Shown here: in pieces, positions 45,403 through 55,552 of the stretch
Position numbering within the stretch: the first letter of the stretch is position 1
How the letters are laid out: the number at the start of each line of letters is the position of its first letter
The notes under the pieces: generated by a model
The model's input: the letters and a program-made list of their open reading frames with translations, nothing else
Database searches by the model: none
What the model was told of the DNA's origin: nothing
Translations under genes and position numbers: made by a program
DNA from: Thalassobacillus devorans MSP14
GTDB lineage: Bacteria; Bacillota; Bacilli; Bacillales; Halobacillaceae
Assembly (NCBI RefSeq): GCF_000496835.1
Contig: NZ_KI543236.1
Coordinates: forward strand, 211,621 to 275,620
Length of the DNA: 64,000 nt
Direction of reading: 5' to 3'

Positions 45403-46106
45403 TCGATGCTGCATAGGACAATCGGACAATTTTCACAATTGATTTCATCTTTTAAATATTGAAGGTCCTTGATGATGATTTTATTTTTATTTTTATCCAA
45501 CTCAAGGACTTCTTTTCGTTTCAAATCACTGAGCATCCGGTTGACGCTTTCCCTTGAGGTTCCGCAGAAATTGGCCAGTTCCTGATTGGTCAATGCGATA
45601 TCAATAAGAATATCATCGGGGCGTTTAATGCCATAGCTGTTAGTAAGACGGATCAACGTGGAATATAGTGCACCTTTTTTACCATGTAAAACAAGATCGC
45701 GGAACTTTGTTTGTGTCTTTCGAAAATGCTCGCTCATCCACTTCATGTATTCAAATGCTAGTTCCGTATTTGTCAGCAATTCCCGTTCTAAGTAATCTTT
45801 TTTTATTACTGCCACTTCGGCATCTTCCAGCACTTTTGCATTCAATAGGTAAGTAGCATCGTCTGTAAACAGGGTAAGTTCCCCGATGATGTCGCCTTTT
45901 TGGCAGATACGGAGGGAGAGCTCCCTGCCATCCGGCGAAATTTTGCTGATCTGGATTCTTCCAGATTGAATAATATACATCTGGTCAGCGTCTTCACCTT
46001 CCTGGAACAAGAATCGATTTTTTTCGATTTTTTGTACATGATCTACGGACGAAAGCAATTCTTTCAACTCTTCAGATATTGAATGTTTGCTCAATTGCTT
46101 TACCAT
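45399..46106 (-). CDS. fnr: Anaerobic regulator Fnr (Bacillus type, C-terminal Fe-S ligands)
   Basis: A 235-residue Crp/Fnr protein: sensor domain (RFLFQEGEDADQMYIIQSGRIQISK, about 28-52), a dimer helix, HTH (LTNQELANFCGTSRESVNRMLSDL, about 172-195) and a C-terminal Cys set in NCENCPIVLC (Cys224, Cys227, Cys232). The C-X2-C-X4-C spacing is that of B. subtilis Fnr, which binds a [4Fe-4S] cluster there. It activates genes when oxygen is absent. ATG 46106 follows AAAGGTGGGA; GTG 46112 is too close to that site. Several TGTGA-N6-TCACA boxes in the window are probable targets. Confidence 0.9.
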   Translation of the reverse strand: MVKQLSKHSISEELKELLSSVDHVQKIEKNRFLFQEGEDADQMYIIQSGRIQISKISPDGRELSLRICQKGDIIGELTLFTDDATYLLNAKVLEDAEVAVIKKDYLERELLTNTELAFEYMKWMSEHFRKTQTKFRDLVLHGKKGALYSTLIRLTNSYGIKRPDDILIDIALTNQELANFCGTSRESVNRMLSDLKRKEVLELDKNKNKIIIKDLQYLKDEINCENCPIVLCSID

Positions 46107-46212
46107 ATGCACAATCCCACCTTTATCTATTCATGTCGGGCATGGTTATTTTTAGCAAGTTGTTATTACTCATTTAAAATCATATCCTAAAGTACGTCAA
46201 GATATGATAGAA

Positions 46213-46245
46213 AGAAAGAGGATGGTTTCCACCATCCTCTTTTAG
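46213..46245 (-). terminator. Intrinsic terminator of uppP
   Basis: AAGAGGATGGT pairs with ACCATCCTCTT around a short loop, followed on the minus strand by TCTTTC. Confidence 0.8.
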
Positions 46246-46270
46246 CTTATAGGGTTTTCTTTTGTGACGG

Positions 46271-46286
46271 TGTGACTTTTATCACA
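46271..46286. promoter_or_regulatory. Perfect Fnr/Crp box between uppP and fnr
   Basis: TGTGACTTTTATCACA is a perfect TGTGA-N6-TCACA palindrome, extended to GGTGTGA/TCACACC. It lies 165 bases before the fnr start, between the uppP stop and its terminator. Autoregulation of fnr is possible, but the expected -10 region falls inside the terminator hairpin. Confidence 0.6.
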
Positions 46287-46289
46287 CCA

Positions 46290-47108
46290 TTATAAAATCA
46301 TGATCGCGATCGCACCGACGATAAAGCAATAGAAAGCGAAATATTTTAAATTTCCTTTTGCCATAATATTCATGAACCATAATAAGGCGAAATACGTGGC
46401 GATGACCGAAGCGATGACTGCGAGTGTCCATAAAACCCACATCTGCGAAATGTTTTCTTCAAGCAAATCTCCGACTGACAGAACCATCGTTCCCAGACTG
46501 ACCGGCACGTATAATAAGAAAGAAAAGCGCAGGGCAGTTTCCTGTTTCATGCCGAGCAGCATCGCTGCCACTATGGTAGCTCCCGAGCGGCTGATCCCAG
46601 GGATCAATGCTACGGACTGGGCAAGCCCGACAATTAAAGCATCTTTCCAGTTAAGTCCGCCTTCCCCTTTTGTTCCCCGGATATTACGGATGATCCAAAG
46701 CGCGATACCTGTAATGATCAACGTAACCCCGACCAATTGAGGCGCTTTGAATGTTTTACCGATCCAATCCTCTAAAAGAAGTCCGAGTACTCCTGCAGGG
46801 ATGGTCCCGATGATCAAGTAGACAATAAACATGAATTCCGATTTATTTTTCTCATCTTTATGGACAGCATAGCTTATCCCGTTTTGTGCCAGCCGGATAA
46901 TATCTTTCCGGTAAACGATCAATACCGCGATCAATGAGCCAAAATTGAGCAGCACTTCGAGCTGTAGCCCCTCTAAGTTCATCCCGAAAACAGACTGTAA
47001 TAGGGACAAGTGACCGCTGGATGAGATTGGGATAGGCTCCGTTATTCCCTGGAACAACCCTAAAAATATGTATTTAATTAATAACCAAAATTCCGTAGTT
47101 GCTTCCAT
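46290..47108 (-). CDS. uppP: Undecaprenyl-diphosphatase (BacA/UppP)
   Basis: A 272-residue integral membrane phosphatase that recycles undecaprenyl diphosphate for cell-wall synthesis and gives bacitracin tolerance. Catalytic motifs are [18 protein letters not shown] (about 18-35; Glu-rich motif with SSSGH) and [15 protein letters not shown] (about 166-180). It has eight or so membrane helices. ATG 47108 follows CCAGGAGGTTATAGATA. The gene is monocistronic with a terminator. Confidence 0.95.
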   Translation of the reverse strand: MEATTEFWLLIKYIFLGLFQGITEPIPISSSGHLSLLQSVFGMNLEGLQLEVLLNFGSLIAVLIVYRKDIIRLAQNGISYAVHKDEKNKSEFMFIVYLIIGTIPAGVLGLLLEDWIGKTFKAPQLVGVTLIITGIALWIIRNIRGTKGEGGLNWKDALIVGLAQSVALIPGISRSGATIVAAMLLGMKQETALRFSFLLYVPVSLGTMVLSVGDLLEENISQMWVLWTLAVIASVIATYFALLWFMNIMAKGNLKYFAFYCFIVGAIAIMIL

Positions 47109-47265
47109 ATCTATAACCTCCTGGTTAAATTACAATGATGTTCTTCTTACTGATAAAATTCATTATTAGCCTATGTTTGTACACGTAGAGAATGACTATC
47201 CACGTGTATGAAAGAATGGCAGATGCACATGATAAAACTATATAGAATAAAAAGGAGTGTGCACA

Positions 47266-47445
47266 ATGGGTCAAAGACACCAATTTCGCGCTGGAGATCA
47301 TGCACCGAATAATGGAGTATATGTGGAAATCGGTGAGACAGGGAGCATGGTGACAGAGCCGCAGCAAATCCATTTGAAGGCTGGCGACCGTTTCCCTGAA
47401 ACAAAAAACCAGGACCGGATTTGGACATATAAACGCAAACCTTAA
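47266..47445 (+). CDS. yjzC: YjzC family protein
   Basis: A 59-residue protein beginning MGQRHQFRAGDHAPNNGVYVE, with ETGSMVTEPQQIHLKAGDRFPETKN, matching the YjzC family over its full length. The function is unknown. ATG 47266 follows AAAAGGAGTGTGCACA. It is convergent with yjzD across a terminator, the B. subtilis neighbourhood. Confidence 0.88.
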   Translation: MGQRHQFRAGDHAPNNGVYVEIGETGSMVTEPQQIHLKAGDRFPETKNQDRIWTYKRKP

Positions 47446-47460
47446 TATACCATGAATACA

Positions 47461-47515
47461 AAAGGCTGTCTCCATAAATGGTGAAATTCCCACCATCAGG
47501 AGACAGCCCTGTTTT
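47461..47515. terminator. Bidirectional terminator between yjzC and yjzD
   Basis: GGCTGTCTCC pairs with GGAGACAGCC, with an inner ATGGTG/CACCAT stem, followed by CTGTTTTG. Confidence 0.85.
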
Positions 47516-47538
47516 GTATTAGTTTTCTAAAAGGATGA

Positions 47539-47712
47539 CTAAGCCTCGTCCTTGATTAACCCCTCAGCAAGCACAATCGCAGCTCCAGAGAATAGAACGG
47601 TTAAAATAATGACTTGGACGAAACTGAAAGTGGAACTTTGCATATTGCTGATTACATAAGTAATCATGGAGCTTAATAAGAAAGCCCAAAAGATAGTCCA
47701 AAAGAAACGCAT
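47539..47712 (-). CDS. yjzD: YjzD-like small membrane protein (DUF2929)
   Basis: A 57-residue protein, MRFFWTIFWAFLLSSMITYVI..., with two membrane helices and a short acidic C-terminus GLIKDEA. It matches the DUF2929/YjzD family in length and topology and sits next to yjzC as in B. subtilis. ATG 47712 follows ATGAGGTGAACAGAT. It was found by reading the minus strand directly between 47539 and 47712. The role is unknown. Confidence 0.85.
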   Translation of the reverse strand: MRFFWTIFWAFLLSSMITYVISNMQSSTFSFVQVIILTVLFSGAAIVLAEGLIKDEA

Positions 47713-47856
47713 ATCTGTTCACCTCATTTAACATTCTCCCATTAGTTTATCAAACCCCGTAAAAAAAATAAATATGAAATCGCTTTAGTCGATGAATAAT
47801 TGAATAACCTGCCCCTTGGTATGAATAAATATGGAATAACGAAGGGGGACGCGAAC

Positions 47857-48453
47857 ATGGTGTATATCATCGATGCATGCTTCCATTGGATAGGGTTTCA
47901 TTTAACGCAGCATTTGCTGACGGAAGGTCATGAAGTGATTGGGATTGATCCGATTGAAGATACAAAGCAGGAGAACTTGTATTTTTTTATTGGCCGTAAC
48001 AGCCGGTTTCAACATTTTCACTCCATCGAAGAAATGGAGCGGCATTGTCATAATGAAACGATTGAAGCCGTGATAAGTGTTGTCAGGCCAGCATTCAGCA
48101 GAAGCTGTTATGGTGAATTGTTTGTTTGTGATAGTGTGGAAGATTTCAGGAATAAGGAAGGGACAGAGGTTGAACTTCCGCCACTTTACGGGGAATGGAT
48201 GCCGCGGGATGAACAGACTATTTATATAAGTCAGACAGACCCATTCTTGCTTTCCGAACTGATTGATAGGGAAGATGCCATCTATATAGAAGACTTTATT
48301 GTATCTTTCTTTAAGAACTTTTCGGAAAAAGGAAGAAAAGGAACAGCAGGTGACTTCCGCTCTTTCTTGCCGGAGCAGACAAAAAATATTGAAGGGTTGA
48401 AAGAACAGTTACAGGAACATTACCGGCAATACCGTCGTATTTATGAAGATTAG
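47857..48453 (+). CDS. yjaU: YjaU-like degenerate NAD-epimerase-fold protein
   Basis: A 198-residue protein. The N-terminus VYIIDACFHWIGFHLTQHLLTEGHEVIGID aligns with the beginning of NAD-dependent epimerases, but the GxxGxxG nucleotide loop is lost (DACFHWIG) and no YxxxK is seen. This suggests a former enzyme kept for another purpose. It lies between yjzD and med, as yjaU does in B. subtilis. ATG 47857 follows GAAGGGGGACGCGAAC; the longer frame from 47800 lacks a ribosome site. Confidence 0.75.
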   Translation: MVYIIDACFHWIGFHLTQHLLTEGHEVIGIDPIEDTKQENLYFFIGRNSRFQHFHSIEEMERHCHNETIEAVISVVRPAFSRSCYGELFVCDSVEDFRNKEGTEVELPPLYGEWMPRDEQTIYISQTDPFLLSELIDREDAIYIEDFIVSFFKNFSEKGRKGTAGDFRSFLPEQTKNIEGLKEQLQEHYRQYRRIYED

Positions 48454-48546
48454 GTTAATATTCCTACTAATTCATTTACTTATAATAGTAAATATAGTTA
48501 AAATAAGAATAACAAAGAGATAAGTGAAGCTGTAGGAGTGCTTATA

Positions 48547-49500
48547 GTGAAAAAAACCATCGTATTAAACTTACTTGCTATTATGCTATTGACTGGTTGC
48601 AATGTTGGTTTCAGTGAAGGGGAAGTTCGCTCTGTCGGGATGCTGGTGGAAACGACGATCCATGATCAGGCATGGGGACAGAAAGGATATAAAGGGTTGT
48701 TGAAAATAAAGGAAGAGTATGATGTCGATGTCTACTTTAAAGAAGGCATCAAAAATCAATCCGATGTAAACAAAGCTGTCGATGAGCTTGTTAATAAAGG
48801 GGTCAATGTCATCTTCGGGCACAGCAGTATTTATGGAGAGTATTTCAAATCGATACATGAAGATTTTCCGGAAGTTCATTTTGTTTATTTCAATGGCGGG
48901 TATTCTGCTGAAAATGTCACGAGTCTGAATTTCAGCGCGGATGCGATGGGATTTTTCGGGGGAGTAGTAGCGGGCAGTATGACGAAATCTAATCAGGTCG
49001 GGTTGATTGCCGCCCATGAATGGCAGCCGGAAGTGGAAGGGTTTTACGAAGGTGTCAAATATATCAACCCGGAGGCGAAGGTGAACTTTTCGTTTGTAGG
49101 TGGCTGGGATGATACGGAACGGGCAATGAAGTTATACGACCGGATGGCAAAACAAGGAACAGATGTCTTTTATCCAGCCGGCGACGGTTTCAATCCGCCA
49201 ATGATCCAGCAGATACAAAATGATGGACATTATGCCATTGGATATGTATCTGATCAGTCTTCGCTCGGTAAAGGTACCGTGTTGACCAGTACAGTCCAGC
49301 ACGTGGAGAAATTATATAAGATTGCAATGGAACGTTTAATGAAAGGGAATCTTCCAGGTGAGGTTTTGACTTTTGATTTTCAGGATGGTGCCATTTCCAT
49401 GGGTAAGTTCAGCCCTAATGTTCCTGAAGAGGTAAAGGATCAGGTCAATAACATGGTAGATAATTATGTCGAGACAGGAGAGCTCCCGACTGAGAAATAA
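48547..49500 (+). CDS. med: Med-like BMP-family lipoprotein (competence regulator)
   Basis: A 317-residue BMP/PnrA-like protein with signal peptide and lipobox LTGC (Cys18). Typical segments are GMLVETTIHDQAWGQKGYKG, YFNGGYSAENVTSLNFSADAMGFFGGVVAG and FYPAGDGFNPPMIQ. In B. subtilis Med positively affects comK expression; the natural ligand is unknown. The GTG start 48547 follows TAGGAGTGCTTATA. The comZ gene that follows med in B. subtilis is not found here. Confidence 0.85.
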   Translation: MKKTIVLNLLAIMLLTGCNVGFSEGEVRSVGMLVETTIHDQAWGQKGYKGLLKIKEEYDVDVYFKEGIKNQSDVNKAVDELVNKGVNVIFGHSSIYGEYFKSIHEDFPEVHFVYFNGGYSAENVTSLNFSADAMGFFGGVVAGSMTKSNQVGLIAAHEWQPEVEGFYEGVKYINPEAKVNFSFVGGWDDTERAMKLYDRMAKQGTDVFYPAGDGFNPPMIQQIQNDGHYAIGYVSDQSSLGKGTVLTSTVQHVEKLYKIAMERLMKGNLPGEVLTFDFQDGAISMGKFSPNVPEEVKDQVNNMVDNYVETGELPTEK

Positions 49501-49503
49501 TAC

Positions 49504-49545
49504 AAAAAAGAGCCGCTGCTAATTAATTGGCAGCGGCTCTTTTTT
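49504..49545. terminator. Bidirectional terminator after med
   Basis: AAAAAAGAGCCGCTGC pairs perfectly with GCAGCGGCTCTTTTTT. Confidence 0.92.
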
Positions 49546-49597
49546 GATGCCATTCATCCATGTCTATGAGTTCGTACAATAGCAGTTTTTTCTATTA

Positions 49598-49626
49598 AAA
49601 CAACACCTCCATGGTTGAAGGTGCTG
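49598..49626 (-). terminator. Possible terminator of the small 73-residue gene
   Basis: On the minus strand CACCTTCAACC pairs with GGAGGTG around ATG-containing bases, followed by TTGTTTTA. Confidence 0.4.
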
Positions 49627-49639
49627 CTGGAAAGTGCAC

Positions 49640-49861
49640 TTACTTGTCGCTTCCACTTTTGAATTTATCGATCGCTTTGGATAGGTTTTTGATGTAGGGA
49701 TTGAAGGCGTGGTAGGTATCGGACATGTTTTTCATCAATTCCATCCAATCAAAAGAATTGCTTTCCTCTTGTTTTTCACTGGTAGTGGTATCGCGTGTAC
49801 GGGTGCGGTTACCAAACATGAAAGCATCAAATGGGTGCTGTTTCTTTTCGTTATCCGGCAT
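49640..49861 (-). CDS. Small hypothetical protein
   Basis: A 73-residue hydrophilic protein, MPDNEKKQHPFDAFMFGNRTR..., with a Ser/Thr/Glu-rich middle and an amphipathic C-terminal helix (WMELMKNMSDTYHAFNPYIKNLSKAIDKF). ATG 49861 follows AGGAGGTGTCAGCT, a strong ribosome site. I do not recognise the family. It occupies the place of comZ between med and fabH but has the opposite orientation and no resemblance to it. Confidence 0.65.
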   Translation of the reverse strand: MPDNEKKQHPFDAFMFGNRTRTRDTTTSEKQEESNSFDWMELMKNMSDTYHAFNPYIKNLSKAIDKFKSGSDK

Positions 49862-49930
49862 AGCTGACACCTCCTGCATTATCCTATGTAAATAGAGGTG
49901 ATGCTTGTGGGCGCAGGACTTTTGAATACT

Positions 49931-49959
49931 TGCTAAAATATAGGTTATACATTAAAATT
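49931..49959 (+). promoter_or_regulatory. fabH-fabF promoter
   Basis: TTGCTA (49931-49936), 17-base spacer, TAAAAT (49954-49959). Confidence 0.65.
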
Positions 49960-49975
49960 AGGACCAAGTCATAAT
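49959..49975 (+). promoter_or_regulatory. FapR operator before fabH
   Basis: TTAGGACCAAGTCATAA agrees with the FapR site TTAGTACCTAGTCTTAA at 14 of 17 positions. It overlaps the predicted transcription start, as in the B. subtilis fabHA-fabF promoter, so malonyl-CoA-responsive repression by FapR is expected. Confidence 0.7.
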
Positions 49976-50011
49976 AATTAGTATTAGACACTACCATAAG
50001 GGGATGGGTAT

Positions 50012-50950
50012 ATGAAAGCTGGAATTTTAGGTACAGGTCATTTTGTACCGGAAAAAGTCCTCACGAATAAAGATTTAGAGAAAATGGTCGATACGAGCGA
50101 TGAATGGATCAAGACGAGAACAGGTATAGAAGAGCGCCGGATTGCGGACGATGATATGGACTCATCAGATATGGCGTTCCGGGCATCCTTGCGGGCGCTG
50201 GAAAACGCCGGAGTCAAGGCGGAAGACCTGGATATGATCCTTGTCGCAACCGTGACACCGGATACGCCTTTCCCTTCGGTTTCCTGTATGATTCAGGACC
50301 GCCTTGGAGCAAAGGGAGCTGCAGCAATGGATGTCAGTGCCGCTTGTACCGGTTTTATGTACGGCTTAGCGACAGCAAAGCAATTCATCGAATCTGGAGA
50401 TTATAAAAATATATTAGTCGTAGGTGTGGAAAAACTATCGAAAATCGTCGATTGGGATGACCGCAATACAGCTGTCTTATTTGGAGACGGAGCAGGAGCG
50501 GCTGTCGTCGGTCCTGTCAGTGAAGGGAAGGGCATCCTTTCTTATGAACTGGGAGCGGATGGTGCCGGTGGCGAGCATTTGTATCAGGATGAAGAAGACC
50601 ATCTGTATATGAATGGACGTGAAGTGTTCAAGTTTGCTGTGCGACGGATGCCGGAAGCATCGGTCAACGTGGTAGAAAAAGCCGGATACAATAAAGAGGA
50701 TGTGGATTATCTGATCCCTCACCAGGCAAACATACGCATTATGGAAGCAGCACGGGAACGCCTGGGTATATCCGAAGAAAAAATGGCGATCAAAGTAAAT
50801 AAGTATGGGAATAATTCAGCGGCTTCCATTCCGATCGCTTTGTCTGAAGCAGTAGAAGAAGGTAAAATAAAAGAAGATGACCTGGTCGTCCTTGTCGGTT
50901 TCGGCGGCGGATTGACCTGGGGAGCAGTCGCCCTGCGTTGGGGCAAGTAG
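50012..50950 (+). CDS. fabH: Beta-ketoacyl-ACP synthase III
   Basis: A 312-residue enzyme that starts fatty-acid synthesis by condensing an acyl-CoA with malonyl-ACP. The catalytic triad is Cys112 in [11 protein letters not shown], His in [11 protein letters not shown] (about 237) and Asn in [11 protein letters not shown] (about 267). In bacilli it prefers branched-chain primers. ATG 50012 follows AAGGGGATGGGTAT. fabF follows 18 bases after its stop under the same FapR-type promoter. Confidence 0.96.
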   Translation: MKAGILGTGHFVPEKVLTNKDLEKMVDTSDEWIKTRTGIEERRIADDDMDSSDMAFRASLRALENAGVKAEDLDMILVATVTPDTPFPSVSCMIQDRLGAKGAAAMDVSAACTGFMYGLATAKQFIESGDYKNILVVGVEKLSKIVDWDDRNTAVLFGDGAGAAVVGPVSEGKGILSYELGADGAGGEHLYQDEEDHLYMNGREVFKFAVRRMPEASVNVVEKAGYNKEDVDYLIPHQANIRIMEAARERLGISEEKMAIKVNKYGNNSAASIPIALSEAVEEGKIKEDDLVVLVGFGGGLTWGAVALRWGK

Positions 50951-50968
50951 TAAAAGGAGGAAGCAGGT

Positions 50969-52207
50969 ATGGAAAATAAACGTGTTGTCATTACAGGACT
51001 CGGAGCTATTTCCCCTGTAGGAAACAATGTCAAAGATATGTGGGACAGCATCACTTCCGGCCGTTCCGGAATTGATACGATGACCAAGATCAATAAAGAT
51101 GAATACCCTGCTAAAGTGGCAGCGGAAGTGAAGGATTTTGATCCGACTGATTTCATCGAAAAAAAAGAAGCGCGTAAGATGGATCCTTTTACCCAGTATG
51201 CGGTAGCTGCTTCGTTGATGGCTGTCAAAGACGCCGACCTCGAAATCACAGAAGAGAACGCTTATCGTACAGGTGTCTGGATTGGTTCAGGTATCGGTGG
51301 TATGGGAACTTATGAGGAACAGTTCGAAAAGTTTCAGAAAAAAGGATACCGGAGAGTAAGCCCGTTTTTCATTCCGATGATGATTCCCGATATGGCAGCC
51401 GGACAGGTTTCGATCACTTTGGGAGCAAAAGCCATGAACTCTTGTACCGTAACTGCATGTGCATCCGGTGCAAACTCGATCGGGGATGCGTTTAAAGTTA
51501 TCCAGCGTGGGGATGCAGATATCATGATCACTGGTGGTACAGAATCACCAATGAATAAGATGTCGTTTGCGGGCTTCTCTTCTGCAAAAGCCTTATCCTT
51601 TAATGAAGATCCGAAGACAGCAAGCCGTCCATTCGATAAAAACCGCGATGGGTTCGTTATGGGTGAAGGTGCCGGAATTCTCGTGATGGAAACATTGGAA
51701 TCTGCTCAGAAGCGTGGTGCCCATATTTATGGTGAAATAGTCGGCTACGGTTCGACCGGAGACGCTCACCACATTACGGCACCGGCACCAGAAGGAGAAG
51801 GTGCGGTCCGTGCGATGAAACAGGCCCTTGAAGATGCAGGTATGAGTCCGGAAGCAATTTCTTACATCAATGCCCACGGTACATCAACGGAATTGAACGA
51901 CAAATTCGAAACGATGGCAGCCAAACAGGTATTCGGCGAACATGCCCGTAAAATAGCGATGTCATCCACTAAGTCGATGACTGGTCATCTGCTTGGTGCG
52001 GCCGGAGCGATCGAGGCAATCATTTCCTTGAAGGCGATCGAGGATGGGATTTTGCCTCCAACGATCAATTATGAAACACCAGACCCGGATTGTGATTTGG
52101 ATTATGTTCCGAATGAAGCCCGTAAACAGCAAGTGGATGCTGTAATGAGTAATTCACTTGGATTTGGCGGTCATAATGCCAGCCTCGTTTTCAAAAAATA
52201 TGAATAA
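50969..52207 (+). CDS. fabF: Beta-ketoacyl-ACP synthase II
   Basis: A 412-residue elongation enzyme. The Cys-His-His triad is Cys164 in [13 protein letters not shown], His in [13 protein letters not shown] and His in [15 protein letters not shown]. It elongates acyl-ACP with malonyl-ACP and is the target of cerulenin-type inhibitors. ATG 50969 follows AAAAGGAGGAAGCAGGT. It is followed by a bidirectional terminator shared with the LCP gene. Confidence 0.96.
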   Translation: MENKRVVITGLGAISPVGNNVKDMWDSITSGRSGIDTMTKINKDEYPAKVAAEVKDFDPTDFIEKKEARKMDPFTQYAVAASLMAVKDADLEITEENAYRTGVWIGSGIGGMGTYEEQFEKFQKKGYRRVSPFFIPMMIPDMAAGQVSITLGAKAMNSCTVTACASGANSIGDAFKVIQRGDADIMITGGTESPMNKMSFAGFSSAKALSFNEDPKTASRPFDKNRDGFVMGEGAGILVMETLESAQKRGAHIYGEIVGYGSTGDAHHITAPAPEGEGAVRAMKQALEDAGMSPEAISYINAHGTSTELNDKFETMAAKQVFGEHARKIAMSSTKSMTGHLLGAAGAIEAIISLKAIEDGILPPTINYETPDPDCDLDYVPNEARKQQVDAVMSNSLGFGGHNASLVFKKYE

Positions 52208-52213
52208 TAAATA

Positions 52214-52250
52214 AAAATGGTGCGTTCCTTAACAGGAGCGCACCATTTTT
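52214..52250. terminator. Bidirectional terminator between fabF and the LCP gene
   Basis: AAAATGGTGCG pairs with CGCACCATTTTTT. Confidence 0.9.
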
Positions 52251-52252
52251 TA

Positions 52253-53239
52253 CTATTCTTTAGAACTATCTTCTACTTCGAAAAACTTCTGTAAGGCTTC
52301 ACGGTTCTTTTGTTCATCGTGGGCAAGTACCGCTCCGGCATGACTGTATCTTTCATTCCAGTAAGAGCCCTCCACCGGAATACGTAATGTCTCGATATTA
52401 TCAGGAGCATTAAAGATGAAGTCTTTGGCGAGTCCAACCATTTTGCCGGAATCGATATTCGTATCGACATAGGGCTGGATCGTACCGATTAGTCTTGGTA
52501 CCTTAAGCAGTCCCTTGGCGGAGACAAGCTTATCTTTCATCAACTGGATCACTTCCTGTTGTCGTTTGACACGGCCGAAGTCACTGGAAGCATCTCCACG
52601 GTAACGGGCATAGCCTAATAGTTCTTCGCCGTTCAGCTTTTGAGTGCCTGGTTCAAGGTTGATAGTGCCAGTATTATCCTTATGATACATCTTCTTTTCA
52701 ACATCCACTTCAATACCTTCTGGAGCTACGGTATCAACAATTTGTTTAAATCCATCAAAGTCGACGATCGAATAGTATTCTGTTTCAATACCAAAGTTCT
52801 TTTTGATCGTTTGTCTAAGCAGCTCCGGTCCACCAAAAGCAAATGCGGCATTCAACTTATTGTAACCATAACCCGGGATATCCACATAAGTGTCCCGCAT
52901 CAGAGATGCCAGTTTTGCTTCATTCTCTTCAGGGTCATATTGTGCAATCATAATGGTATCTGTACGCATCGTTTCTTTATTGCTGCGCTTATCGACCCCA
53001 AGCATCAGCACGGTAGTTTTTCCATCTTTATTATCAACGCCCTGGAATTCATGTTTGAATTCATTGTTCTCAAGTTCTCCTTCAGTCTCGCCCATTGCAT
53101 CCCGTTTACCTGCCATATATTCATAGCTGCTTATTCCGATTCCTATTATTAAGAAAAGCAGGAACACAGCAATGAAAGCTTTCCGTTTCCTTCTCTTCTT
53201 CCGGTTGCGTTGTTTAAATTCTTTACGAGTGGTCACCAA
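52253..53239 (-). CDS. LytR-CpsA-Psr (LCP) family wall-polymer transferase
   Basis: About 328 residues. A very basic cytoplasmic N-terminus (KEFKQRNRKKRRKRK) precedes one membrane helix (about 21-40) and an extracellular LCP domain: VLMLGVDKRSNKETMRTDTIMIAQY, LMRDTYVDIPGYGYNKLNAAFAFGG and GYARYRGDASSDFGRVKRQQEV with catalytic Arg/Asp residues. It attaches teichoic acid or related polymers to peptidoglycan. The start is TTG 53239 or GTG 53236 behind ATGAGGTGATACT; spacing favours the GTG slightly. Confidence 0.92.
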   Translation of the reverse strand: MVTTRKEFKQRNRKKRRKRKAFIAVFLLFLIIGIGISSYEYMAGKRDAMGETEGELENNEFKHEFQGVDNKDGKTTVLMLGVDKRSNKETMRTDTIMIAQYDPEENEAKLASLMRDTYVDIPGYGYNKLNAAFAFGGPELLRQTIKKNFGIETEYYSIVDFDGFKQIVDTVAPEGIEVDVEKKMYHKDNTGTINLEPGTQKLNGEELLGYARYRGDASSDFGRVKRQQEVIQLMKDKLVSAKGLLKVPRLIGTIQPYVDTNIDSGKMVGLAKDFIFNAPDNIETLRIPVEGSYWNERYSHAGAVLAHDEQKNREALQKFFEVEDSSKE

Positions 53240-53386
53240 AGTATCACCTCATTTTAAAAAACCACTATCTATTAATTTACCGCGTATAGCCTAGATAGTA
53301 AATAGTTTTTACGGATGATATCGTTTTCATGTCATGTTAATAGCGTTTGGCTCATATATTTAACAAAAAATGGACAGGCTGGAGGG

Positions 53387-53602
53387 ATGGATATCTTTTA
53401 TTGGTTCGTTTTTTTAGTAGGCTTCGGTTTCACTGTAAGTGGTGGAATATCATTGATTTCGTATATGAATCTGCTTCCAGCGGGCTTCACCTGGATTGAG
53501 TACCTTCAGTTTGTCCAGACACGCAGTGAGTGCTGGTTATTTCCTATCGGTATTATTCTTATGCTGCTTACGACATTGAAAATTGGACAATCCCCTTGTT
53601 AA
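53387..53602 (+). CDS. Small two-helix membrane protein of unknown function
   Basis: A 71-residue protein, MDIFYWFVFLVGFGFTVSGG..., with two membrane helices (about 3-25 and 48-65). GGAGGG directly touches the ATG at 53387, an unusually short spacing, so the start may be slightly different. It lies between the LCP gene and yjbA. I do not recognise a family; codon use and hydrophobic pattern support a real gene. Confidence 0.6.
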   Translation: MDIFYWFVFLVGFGFTVSGGISLISYMNLLPAGFTWIEYLQFVQTRSECWLFPIGIILMLLTTLKIGQSPC

Positions 53603-53685
53603 TAATTCCAAAAGGAGAATAAAACTTCCAGATTTGGTCATACTGATGGCAAACGAAACTAAGGGATGGAAGGTGAGTACCGGGT

Positions 53686-54450
53686 ATGTTATATTTACAT
53701 GATGTTTGGGTGAACTGGTTCGAAGGGGAGGAGAACGGATACAACGTTTCTCCATTTCATGAGTGGCGGAAAGAAGATGGGATAGAACTCCTGGATCAGG
53801 CTCCGCTATTGTATATAACTAATGATTTGTACCAGTTTATTGAGAATGATTTACAGGATTTGCCGATCAGTTTGTTAGAATCCATCCATAGAAGAGCTTA
53901 CTTGAGAAAAAATCAGGAGCGTAAGTCGCTCGATTATGCCGCTATCGTTACCAATGGACACTCTGTACTTGCATTCGATACGCTGGGCTATACACTGCCA
54001 GTCCGTAAGAGCAGGCTGATTCCACGCCAGGAAAGATTAGCGCTTGAAATGATTGAAGGACAAAAACCGAATAAATATGACTGGGACTCTTCCTTGGCGA
54101 AAAAGGAACATCACATATTATCCTTGTCTCCAGAATATATGCTTGGGCTTACGAGGAAGGAAAGACAATTGAAACAATTGCTGATGATGGCGCTGGATCA
54201 ATTGCAGCATACCGATAACCCGGAAGAAATACGTTATTGGCTCACTGAGTGGGAACCAAGCCATTATCCGATGGTAAAAGAATATACGATCGAACAAGCC
54301 TGGCAAAAACTATATGAAGGAACGACGCCGGGGTGGAGCCGTGCTCACGAGGAGTTATGCGGAAAAATCATCAAGGGGCAGCCATTCTTTGAAAAAATTT
54401 GGGAATTAGAAAATCATAAAGCGGAAGCTGGAATTAAAAACCAGAATTGA
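53686..54450 (+). CDS. yjbA: UPF0736/DUF3603 protein YjbA
   Basis: A 254-residue soluble protein beginning [21 protein letters not shown] and containing [21 protein letters not shown] and [11 protein letters not shown], matching YjbA. The function is unknown. It lies beside trpS as in B. subtilis, but convergent. ATG 53686 follows GGAAGGTGAGTACCGGGT. The terminator that ends it overlaps its last codons. Confidence 0.9.
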   Translation: MLYLHDVWVNWFEGEENGYNVSPFHEWRKEDGIELLDQAPLLYITNDLYQFIENDLQDLPISLLESIHRRAYLRKNQERKSLDYAAIVTNGHSVLAFDTLGYTLPVRKSRLIPRQERLALEMIEGQKPNKYDWDSSLAKKEHHILSLSPEYMLGLTRKERQLKQLLMMALDQLQHTDNPEEIRYWLTEWEPSHYPMVKEYTIEQAWQKLYEGTTPGWSRAHEELCGKIIKGQPFFEKIWELENHKAEAGIKNQN

Positions 54451-54474
54451 AGTTCGCCTTCAATTCTGGTTTTA
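54436..54474. terminator. Bidirectional terminator between yjbA and trpS
   Basis: AAAACCAGAATTGAAG pairs with CTTCAATTCTGGTTTT; the left arm covers the final codons of yjbA. Confidence 0.88.
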
Positions 54475-54479
54475 CTTTT

Positions 54480-55478
<999 letters not shown>

Positions 55479-55552
55479 CTACACCTCATTTAATTTATTC
55501 TTTGTTTTTGATAAAGTTATTTCATTGATTGGAAGCAGCAGTGTTATACCAA

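Noticed and set aside
49501..49640. A comZ gene on the plus strand after med
   Set aside because: No frame of suitable length or sequence exists; the interval is filled by terminators.
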